From assembly GCF_029433255.1 (NCBI RefSeq), contig NZ_JAQTHU010000001.1:2170001-2234000 (forward strand): a DNA stretch of 64,000 nucleotides, given 5' to 3'. The notes below the pieces were generated by a model that saw only the letters and a program-made list of their open reading frames with translations, made no database searches and was not told where the DNA came from. Position 1 is the first letter of the stretch; every line of letters begins with the position of its first letter. The position numbers and the translations under genes are program-made. The stretch comes from Lactobacillus sp. ESL0791 (GTDB lineage Bacteria > Bacillota > Bacilli > Lactobacillales > Lactobacillaceae). This document shows positions 7,201-16,100 of the stretch, one piece after another.

Positions 7201-10144
7201 TATCAACTTTTCTAATCACCCATGAATATTTCAAATTCCACTTATCCTGCCATGTTTCGGCAGCTGATCCATCTATTGCAATCGCATTCTTAGCCTTTTC
7301 TTCACTTGGTAACTTACCCTTTTGAGCATATTGGGTTGCGGTAGTTATATTAGGAAGTACTATATTAACAGGGATGTACTTGCCAATATGGGCAGAAGCA
7401 TGAACAAGATTACCATGTTCATCAACTTTATTAACATATACTGGACCACCGTTACTTTTATCGACAACAGGATCACCATATTCATTGAGTTTATTAACAT
7501 AAACAGGGTTGCCATGTTCATCGACTTTAGCTCTCTGTTCACCAAAATCTACCTCGACAACTGCATTCCCCAGCTCATTGGCGACAGTATCAGTTGGATT
7601 ATATATAATTTTGTTTTCAATATGATTAAGACTTCCATCAACATCGTTATAAATATGGTCCGTTTCAATTACACCACCATCAATTAATTCGCCTGATGAA
7701 TTCATAGCCTTCTTACTTACCCATTTGACGCCTGTGACAGTTTTAGGAGTATTTTCTGGGTGTTCAGGATCAGAATTAAAGTAATCAGGTTTACTATTTA
7801 GATCAGTAATTGAGTAGTGAGTGCCCAAAGGAGAAATTTCACTATCATAAAAGATTAGTCCCAGAATTTCATTTACACCATTAAGATCAGTACCATTGGT
7901 AATCTGTGTTTTTTGGCCTTTATGAGCATATACTGTAGGAATATTATTAGTAGAATGATTAGGATCTGGCGGGATAGTTAGCCCATAACGCTCATCGTCA
8001 TGTTTATGCAAATACACGGTATAAGTATTTTCGACAGGCCTGTTCGTATTAGTTGCATCCTTATAGAGATCTTTCAATTTATCAAGAGTTATGTAATTAA
8101 CTGAGCCAGAACTTGTAGTTACATCAGTAATTGCCTCAGTCGATTCAATACTTCGTCCTTCAAAACTTCCCCATGCATAAGACTTGCTTATTTTAAAGTT
8201 TCCTAACGTTAACTTCAAAGGAGAACTAGCAACATTATCAGCACCAACACCGTTAAACATATTACTATCATCACCTACAACAGGTGTAGTAAATGTTTGG
8301 AGGCCAGAATCATTTTTACCCAAATTCAAGGTAGTCAACTTACTATCACCATTAAATATGGAGGACATATTAACAACCTGGCTAGTATGCCAATTATGCA
8401 AGTCTAGTGACTTTAAACTGCTATCACCATTGAACATAAATTCCATGTGATGAATTCTACCAACATTCCAACCTTCTATACCTGTAATTTTCGTTAAACT
8501 GATAGCTCCATCAAACATATGATACATTGAATAAACATTGGTAACATCCCAGTTAGATAAATTTAAAGTAGCCAAATTTTTTGTATTGGCAAACATATAC
8601 GCCATGCCGTTTTGCGTATATGCAGTTGCGTACCAGTATCCACTACCAGGACCACGATGTTGATCTTCACTTCCTGCAACTTTAGTAACATTCCAATTAA
8701 GAGTTAAATCTGTCAAACTGGAAGAACTAGCAAACGCACCATCAAACATATGTATCATCTTTTCAACATTTTTAACGTTCCAGCTTTCAATCCCTGCAAT
8801 CTTTTTTAAGTTGCTATCATTTTGAAACATTTCAGACATATCCGTAACACTGCTAACATCCCAATTAGCAAATCCTTTAATAGTGGATAATTTACTATCG
8901 TTATAAAATAATCCTTCCATACTATTCACATTAGAAGTATTTAAACCACCAATATTTAGGGTTTTCAGACTGGAAAGGCCTTCGAAAGCATGATACATAG
9001 AACAATTAACCTTAAACTGCCACGAACTTAAGTCTAAACCGTTATCCAAATCCCCTTCTTTTGAAGTAACTAATGCTGTATCATTCTTGAATACCTCATC
9101 CATACTCATAGAATTGGAAGAATTTGTTGTCCAATTCTCTACATCTAATACTTTCAACTTAGGCAGATTATAAAACATGCGGCTTATAGTATAAACTTTT
9201 GAAATATTCCAGCCATGAAGATTTAACGAAGACATCACACTTTGTTTACTAGAATCAGTGATACCATAGGAATAATTATTAGAAAACATCCCATCCATAG
9301 ATCTAACTTGGCTAACATTCCAGCCACGAAGATCTAACTTCAATAATTTAGGGTCATTGGCAAACATTCCACTCATAGACGTAACATTGCTAGCAACTAA
9401 TTCGTCAACATTTATCATGCCTTTAAGTCCAGACAAATTAGCAAATTTTTGATAACAACTTGAAGGTAGATTAATTGCCCCACCCGATTGATCAAATTCA
9501 ATAAATTTGATTGCATCTGGCCCAATTCCTTTAAGACTAGCTAAAGTTTTAACTGGAGTAGAAGAAAGTGTATTACCACTACCGGTGGCAACAAAAGTCA
9601 TCGTCTTAGACACACTACTATAGCTCCAATTACATTGACCGTCTACATCAGTAATAATTGTTCGTGGTTCAATACCATCCTGTGCTTCAACCTTAGCTGA
9701 ATGCGTTTCATCTACCTCGGTTGAAGTTGCGGAAGTGCTGCTTGAGGCACTTGAACTAACTGCCTCACTTCCTGCAGAACTGCTTGCGCTAGAAGTTTCC
9801 GCTGCACTTGTTTCTGTACCACTGCTTGAAGCTTCAGCTTGACTGCCTTGGCTAGCTTGTGAAGGTTGTGGTGCTTCTGGTTCGCTCCTTAAGAAAGAAC
9901 GCAAACCAGAATAGGTTGCTAAATTCGTCTGCTCTTTTTGCTTGGCTGTTTGTTTATTAACTACTGCACTATCTGCTCCTGTAACTGTGTCGGCTTTAGC
10001 TGTTTGGTTATTCACCTGCATAAAACTGAAGCCGAGCAGTACAGAGGCCATCCCGACCGTCAGTTTACGTAAAGAAAAGTGCTCACGTTTATTCTGCAAC
10101 TCACTTTTTCTTTGCCGTTCGTTAATATTTTTTTTACTTAACAC
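4214..10144 (-). CDS. Unit 4 B-type giant surface protein (YSIRK, DUF285, Rib-like, SLAP), with repeat insertions
   Basis: 1976-residue predicted secreted surface protein. It has a YSIRK signal (FSLRKLTVG about 24-31), the NLATYSGLRSFLRS motif (74-87) and a Ser/Ala-rich linker to about 165. DUF285 repeats span about 225-655, followed by a cap and a string of Rib-like beta modules. Two SLAP repeats close it (about 1860-1976); they bind wall polymers in S-layer proteins, and no LPXTG is present. Two loops carry insertions absent from the other B proteins: a stretch of 12-21-residue repeats (7395-7530) and seven 7-residue units D-x-x-G-H-x-[LM] (7061-7207). The start is GTG, with GGAGG 9 nt upstream. 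It follows its A partner by 24 nt with no separate promoter. An A8 run lies at codons 4-7. Ligand unknown. Confidence 0.92.
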   Translation of the reverse strand: MLSKKNINERQRKSELQNKREHFSLRKLTVGMASVLLGFSFMQVNNQTAKADTVTGADSAVVNKQTAKQKEQTNLATYSGLRSFLRSEPEAPQPSQASQGSQAEASSSGTETSAAETSSASSSAGSEAVSSSASSSTSATSTEVDETHSAKVEAQDGIEPRTIITDVDGQCNWSYSSVSKTMTFVATGSGNTLSSTPVKTLASLKGIGPDAIKFIEFDQSGGAINLPSSCYQKFANLSGLKGMINVDELVASNVTSMSGMFANDPKLLKLDLRGWNVSQVRSMDGMFSNNYSYGITDSSKQSVMSSLNLHGWNISKVYTISRMFYNLPKLKVLDVENWTTNSSNSMSMDEVFKNDTALVTSKEGDLDNGLDLSSWQFKVNCSMYHAFEGLSSLKTLNIGGLNTSNVNSMEGLFYNDSKLSTIKGFANWDVSSVTDMSEMFQNDSNLKKIAGIESWNVKNVEKMIHMFDGAFASSSSLTDLTLNWNVTKVAGSEDQHRGPGSGYWYATAYTQNGMAYMFANTKNLATLNLSNWDVTNVYSMYHMFDGAISLTKITGIEGWNVGRIHHMEFMFNGDSSLKSLDLHNWHTSQVVNMSSIFNGDSKLTTLNLGKNDSGLQTFTTPVVGDDSNMFNGVGADNVASSPLKLTLGNFKISKSYAWGSFEGRSIESTEAITDVTTSSGSVNYITLDKLKDLYKDATNTNRPVENTYTVYLHKHDDERYGLTIPPDPNHSTNNIPTVYAHKGQKTQITNGTDLNGVNEILGLIFYDSEISPLGTHYSITDLNSKPDYFNSDPEHPENTPKTVTGVKWVSKKAMNSSGELIDGGVIETDHIYNDVDGSLNHIENKIIYNPTDTVANELGNAVVEVDFGEQRAKVDEHGNPVYVNKLNEYGDPVVDKSNGGPVYVNKVDEHGNLVHASAHIGKYIPVNIVLPNITTATQYAQKGKLPSEEKAKNAIAIDGSAAETWQDKWNLKYSWVIRKVDRNGRPIDANGHSLDAAGHPMDTDGHLLDADGHSLDADGHPMDSLGNPILSEYSQPTYSQPAYSPLTDNDVKHSDTNPYGKVPNVGVKISYSTPDVDDDGFEIQPVDLEVKNYADSYITTFKPSALNLLKAHFATNPDTHQPEIVDPSEFKDSTSWGQFLNVVTNDTFHTQQTGNLSDIIKSIEWDLGDSSAVPPRPSGAPTLTLGQQTTGRTLKITYTDGSTALVPNAAVTVYGGEVDSGNVTTVGINQTDMLSSDTAKAALTAASFTSINDNDSLATYSWSKDGVSSVNPDISQPVTPTAPNAYIIIDYHDNTAKQVIPVKLKVTALKQDYTPVNSSGISIHATDADDAFTGGHTRVPVITDPATIDQVLTLKDPSGLPLGSPVASSTKVRKIIWKTDDEPNSAGNATQNHQVIVVYNDGSESVPISATFNVESATIKGTATGISQSESNYSGTFLQGTVPAAKTLVNLPAHFADAQCKWVKNDATHTALPLEDLNNMDGKVDAAIAVTYADNTHQYLPIKLTVDTRSGISECRPVAQTIHPDQLLNIDDLVKITQKGTNDVVSHSEYQLAWKDNIAPDLTAASLGDAISKKIPGTIIVTFVGGSTMPVDVDITMVSAQKKQALATKQAYISNAGLELSDTQIKKIVSHYLDTSTIDSLPTDSQPTYMLAQTGNTVTLTVTYSDDGSQQTFTDIPLKLVKAQVNNNPIPVAQGSSLGTDVIKQALLNYGEVMATGADVDDQIAGVNSSQVGSRQYGSFKIKYSEDAAWGLPGATDTIPVTIDIVPAPERPVDNKPVLKPGSVSVPQYTDLTTHPEYAKTAVTNTNFMLDGYEYTWDPDSLPKTDQSGTYKTFVNVHAKDGTFVSVPVTVQVVAPSLDEAILMHNSYIYNQDANRVINRVLQRGLKVKTYGTTLIDGKLYYHLEDNQYVKAGNIDGQTRQMAKTAYIYNHAGKRVEDQVIYKGTKVKTYGAAVKINHDKYYTLGLEKFIKAETVR
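7061..7207 (-). repeat. Seven 21-bp in-frame repeats in the unit 4 B gene
   Basis: Seven tandem 21-nt units encode the heptapeptide D-A-D-G-H-S-L and variants; the outermost units are degenerate. They sit in a beta-module loop where the paralogs have only about 10-15 residues. A short Y-S-Q-P-x pentapeptide repeat (about 7015-7050) follows. Confidence 0.85.
7395..7530 (-). repeat. DEHGNPVYVNK-type in-frame repeats in the unit 4 B gene
   Basis: The segment reads as repeats of V-D-E-H-G-N-P-V-Y-V-N-K with a diverged central unit. It interrupts the hairpin V-x-V-x-F-G-[D/E]...V-P-V found uninterrupted in the other A and B proteins, so it is a lineage-specific loop insertion. Confidence 0.75.
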
Positions 10145-10150
10145 TACGTA

Positions 10151-10159
10151 TTTCCTCCA
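10151..10159 (-). promoter_or_regulatory. Shine-Dalgarno of the unit 4 B gene at the A-B junction
   Basis: TGGAGGAAA lies in the 24-nt gap between the A stop and the B GTG start, 9 nt from GTG when measured from GGAGG. It supports GTG at 10144 and translation from a shared mRNA. Confidence 0.8.
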
Positions 10160-10168
10160 TTTTCACTC

Positions 10169-13100
10169 TTATTTCAGCTTGCTGGCTTTCACGTAACGAT
10201 TATCACCAATAGTGTAGTATTTAATACCTTTAATCTTGACGGCCTTGCCATAGGTAGCCACCTTAGCGCCCTTACGCATTTTCTTCTTTGTTGCCTTACC
10301 GTAGCGGTTAACCACTGTGACTTTGCCTATTGTGTGTCGCTTAACGGCATCGATGTTGCTGGCCAACAAAAATTCATCATTATCCAAGACGTAATACTGT
10401 TTGTGCTTAATTGTCGTCTTACCGTAAGTTACCACACTTGACCCGGCTTTCAAGATAGCCTTGTTTTCACGTTTACCATTCTTATCATAGAGATAAGCTG
10501 CATGATTAATTGCCTTCTTAACCCCGCCTGTAGCATCATTGTCCCCATGAACCGTAGGATCAACCCAAGTATCGGAAGTCGGCGGGAAGTCACTGGCTTT
10601 AATATACTTATTTCCGTCAATCAGGTAATATTTCTGACCCTTGATTGTGACTGGAGTACCGTAAGTGGTTACCGCAGTGCCCGCATAAATTACTTGGTCG
10701 CCGATCTGCTGACCATACTTGTCGTAGACGTGAGCCGTCAAATCCAGCTTCCTCTTCTCTCCGTGAATGTTGCTGGCTTTCACGTAATACTTGTCAGCCT
10801 CAATAATGTAATACAGTTGATTATTGATCATAGTCGTTCCGTAGGTCTTAACCTTTGAACCGCTTTGCAAGATTTGGTCGTTAACCCGTTTGCCTTGCTT
10901 ATCATAGAGATAAGCACTATGCTTCAAAACAACATCGCTTTCCTGCGGATCGCCTACGTTAACCTTGACGGGAACCGAACCAACAGAGCCGTCCGGATAG
11001 TGAACTGTGACAAATGTCTTATCCATTTTGCCCTTAGTGGAAGTATCGGCCACATTGTTGGTGTCCCAAGTATAATTTGTGCCAGCTGGCATTGCGCCTG
11101 CATTAGTAATCCCACTACCAGCATAATCATTGTGTATCGGTAGATCCGTATATTGCGGCACTTGAATCTCACCTCCGCCAGGATTTAAGTTGCTGGCCAT
11201 TGAATTATCAACTGGTCGTTTAGTGACCTTAACAATTACTGGAATTAAATAACTGCCTCTAAAATGAATAAATCCAGGATCACTAGGTACATATCGAATG
11301 CCAATTTGTCCTGATTGGAATCCAACTTGTTTGGTATTAATTCCAGACACATTATCATCTAAAGTTATTCCAGAATTATCCTTTAATTCATTGTAATTAC
11401 TAAGTACTTGCTGTGACGTGATACTATCACCTTGATAAACCTTTGCCTGTTGTATTTTTGGTCCAAAAACTGTAAACGGTACTGGTTTAAGTACTTGTTC
11501 AGCATTAGTATCATCATTATAGCGAACCGTAATGGTTGCTTTATCACTATTTAATTGCACAGTGTAGCTATGTGGATAGCTATTAATCAGGCTGTCGTCT
11601 ACATAATAACTACCAACATCAGCTTGCTGATCTGCAGACAAGCTTGTATCATTCAGATAAACTTTTTTGGATGTATTGCTGTTCTTAAGAACAGCCCCAA
11701 CAACTGTTCCATCTACCCGTTCAGTAAGCTGTGAGCCATCTGCAGTAAAGGTAATCATTGCATTGGTGCTAATGTTCTTACTGCCAGTGCTGCCCAGACC
11801 GGCAGCACTGGTATCCGGTTTAGCCGCCCACGTTAAGCGGTAATCGACATTAGGAGTCAATCCGGTTACAACAATATGACTATTCAAACTCGCATCAGTA
11901 ATATTAGCCCCGATGTGGGTAGTGAAATTGCTAATCCTAACCTTGTCTCTATAGTACTGTGCCCAATTTCCTATAGCCAGCTTCACCGGCAGATATTGGT
12001 GAGTGCCATCATGATAATCAACTTCAATTGCTGCTTTCACAATCCCTTCAGTGCTATTCAAATTAGTCAGCTCTTGATGGGTAGCAACATCGACCCATTT
12101 GTAACTAGCACCTAAACTATCTGAATCTGATTTTTGCCCCAAAGATGCATCTGACAAAAAGTCAGCGGCAGACGGAACATTTCCACGCAAATAGGCCTTG
12201 TTAGTGACTAAGACTTTAGCACCCTTGACAGTAATCGGAACAATAAATGGATCACTTATTGAATTATCGTCATACTTGATTTGTAATTTAGCATTCTGCG
12301 TACCAATATCTTTGGTGGTGTAACCTGGAATACTATTAGTTTCAGTTGCCCAATTAAGTTCGCTAATCTTACTGGCTGGAATTGGATCATGAGTTGTAGC
12401 TATACCAGCTGTAACTGTGTGTGTAAGGCTGCTTTTCATCGCATTAAAGTTCAAATCGGGGACAACTGTACTATCATCTGCGGCATGGATAGACAAAGCC
12501 GATCCATTATACAAGATACCGCTATATTTTGATGAAGTGTTATTTACTTTCAGGATTACCGGTACCTCCTGTTTAGTACCATCACCATAATTAATGATGA
12601 TATAGACGCGCTGCGTACCAGCTGTGCTAGTGCTAGGAGCATGCTCACCGCTGGCTGAGGTTGCCCACTCAAATGTGGCATTTGGATAAGCATCAGTTAT
12701 ATTGCCTGCATTAAGTAATGCAGCCTTAGCATTGGTATCTGTTAACGCCGTATTAACATCTACACCAGTTGCGGTAATTGCATAAGGATCACTCTTACCG
12801 CCGACCACATTTACTTGCAGCCCAGTAGAACCACCAGTTGTACCATCAGTATATGTAGCAGCAATTTGGCAAGAATTAAATTCATTTGGATTATTATTAA
12901 TAATGGTAGGAGTACCACCAGCTGCCCAATCTAGGTGATCAATGATGCTGTCAAATTCTTGACTATCAGTAATAGCATCAATGACAGCACCTGTTGCATG
13001 GTCGGTGACCTTAATCAGATCATTCATATCATTCAAGTGATCTTTAGAGAAGGCTGCTGGAGCAGCTACCTTAAACGTATTGCCATCACCGACTGCGTGT

Positions 13101-16100
13101 GTTGTTATTTTTTTGGGGGCTGGTGGTAGTGACGATAGATCTGGCTTAATTGAAATTGGATATGCATCAGAATATCTTTCAACTAACAGAGTAACAGGGA
13201 CAATGTCTTCGCCATCTGGGCTACCATCAGTAGTATAAGTAACCTTAACGGCTACGTCTTTTTGACCATAACTGCTTAAGTAGCTCTTCTGTAAGGGTGC
13301 ATGGTTGCCTTCTCTTCTGACCCAAGAATAAGTTAGATCTGACTTGCCCCATTCGTCTGGTCCTGGTCCTTCTGGAGAATCACTAGTTTTAATACCTGCT
13401 TTTGCTTTCGCTTTTGCTTCTTCAGTACTAGGATCTGTATCTTTAGCCACAATCTGGCCCTTGCCGGGGGCAAACTTCGGCAATTGCACCTTCACCGGAA
13501 CATTAGTTATTGTACCGTCACCAAAAGTCAGCTTAATTACTGCGTTTCCTTTATCAATACCCAAATCTGGCGGATCTGTAACTAAATTGCCAAGATTGTC
13601 AATCACACCGCCATCATCAATACGACCTTCAGCATTTATCTTTTTATTAGGCAGCCATTCTGCCAATACAAGTGTTTTGTTACTATGCTTAATATCATCA
13701 GTAGCATTTATAAGATCAGTATAGCTTTTATCAGTTGATGTTTCAGTATCTTCAAATGATAGAATATCTGTCATTGGGTACTGATCAATTATCTTAGCAC
13801 GTTGTCCCTTATGGACCTTAATTGTAACGTCATTGATTTTATAACGCTTATTATCATCTTTATGTACAGTCATGACATAAGTTGCTGGTCCAGGACACAT
13901 CGAAACATCCTTATTGTATAGAGTCTTAAAGCCATTTAAATCATAGGCAGTACCTTTAGGATTCTCTATAGTTCCGTCAGTACCTGTTGCCTTAATGTTC
14001 TGCCATTTAAAAGTACCCCAGACACTAGAATCTAATCTATAGTGGCCTAATTGCAGAACAAACTTGTCTACACTGGCATCAGCACCCAAGCCATTAAACA
14101 TGTCAGTCATATTGCCATAATATATTCCACTAGTATCAAAGGCGCTCAAGTTCAAGCTACTAAGTTTACTAGTGCCATTAAACATATTCTGCATATAATA
14201 AACTTTGCTCGTATTCCAGTTTGACCCCAATTTCAAAGTAGTCAGAGCAGCATCACCATTGAACATGTTATTCATACTAGTGACATTTTTGGTATTCCAC
14301 AAACTTAAATCTAACTCGGTTATCTTATTATTGCCGTTAAACATATTGGCCATGCTTGTAACATTGGTAGTATCAAATTTTTTTACAAAACGCAAATCTG
14401 CAACGTTACCGTCTCCGTTAAACATACTGTCCATGTTTGTGACATTAGCAGTACCCCACGGTGCATCATTATTATCTAAAGTTGTATTATCCAAAGTTGT
14501 CAAACTTGTATCGCCATTAAACATATATGACATATCGGTAACATTTTCAGTATTCCAATTGTCACCTAATTTTATTTGGGTTAAATCGTTGGCGTTATTA
14601 AACATGTATTGCATACTGCCAGCGTCCAAGCCCACACTACTAGTATCCCAATTACTTAAATCTAAAGAAATTATACTGCCAGCACCATCAAACATATGCT
14701 GCATGTCAGTAACCTGACCTGTATGCCAATTAGTAACTACTGGACTAGCTAAATTAGTATCACGGTTAAACATATACTGCATATTAGTCACTTGGCTCGT
14801 ATCCCAGCCGCTAACATCTAGACCAGTTAATGCTGTATCACCATCAAACATATGCTGCATATCAGTTACACTGTCAGTAGTCCATCTACTATTATTTGGA
14901 TCTGACTCATTAGTTGTAACCTCTATACTAGTCAACTTAATATCACCAGCAAACATATAGGCCATATTTTCAACATAACCCGTATTAAATCCACTAACAT
15001 CAAATGCCACCGCAGGATTACCGTCTACAGCAGTTCCTGAGCTAGTCAAGCTTCGACAATTATTAAACATGTACGACATGTCTTCAACAAATTTTGTATC
15101 AAAATTAGAGACTTTAAGATTATCTAATAATTGATCACTATCAAACATGTGCGACATATCGCTGACAGCACTAGTATCAAAATTATCAATATTTAATTTT
15201 TTCATACTAGTCATGCCAGAGAACATGTATGACATATTACCAACATTACTGGTTTTGAAGTGAGTGCCAACTCCTAAGATTAGACTTTCCACACCACTGT
15301 CACCATCAAACATATGCGACATATTACCTACCATATCGGTGATAAAACTAGCTATACCTTTGTTTTGTATCAAATCCGTAGTTAAGGCAGTGTCATATTG
15401 GAACATGTAGCTCATATTAGTAACTTTACTGGTATCCCAACCTTGGAGATCAAAATTAGTTAACTTTGGCGCAACATAGGGATATTGGTTGGGACTTTGG
15501 AAAGCAAACATATGGCTCATGTCAGTTACGTTACCAGTATTCCATGGAATATTACCTTCAGTATGGTGCAAATCTAGATTGTTTAAAGCCGTACAATCAT
15601 AAAACATATATTTCATGCTAAGCACATTACCAGTATCCCAATTATCTATAGCCAAGCTGGTTAATCCTGAACAGCTTTGAAACATACTGCTCATGTCAGA
15701 CACTTGACTAGTATTCCACGTATTTAAATTCAAATTATTTAAGTTGCTACAACCGGAGAACATACCGCTCATGTCAGTTACGTTACTAGTATTCCAGGAT
15801 ACACCAGAAGTATGCAAATCTGAGCTATTCCAGTTTAAGCTACTGCAACCGGAAAACATAGATCCCATAGACCTTACATTACTAGTATTCCACGTATTTA
15901 AATTCAAATTATTTAAGTTGCTACAACCGGAGAACATAGAATCCATGTCCCCCACATTACCAGTGTTCCAATTATTTATATTTAAAGTGCTTAACCCTTC
16001 ACAGCAACTAAACATAGAATTCATGCTCTTCACGCGACTAGTATCCCAATCGCTTATAGTAGCCATAGATGCATCGGTTAGACTGCTACAATTATAAAAC

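Noticed and set aside
7061..7207. CRISPR-like array of short regular repeats
   Set aside because: The 21-bp units abut without spacers and are in frame inside a gene.
7322..7687. 121-codon plus-strand frame rich in Ile and Asn
   Set aside because: Antisense to the repeat insertion of the unit 4 B gene; composition reflects complementing its repeats.
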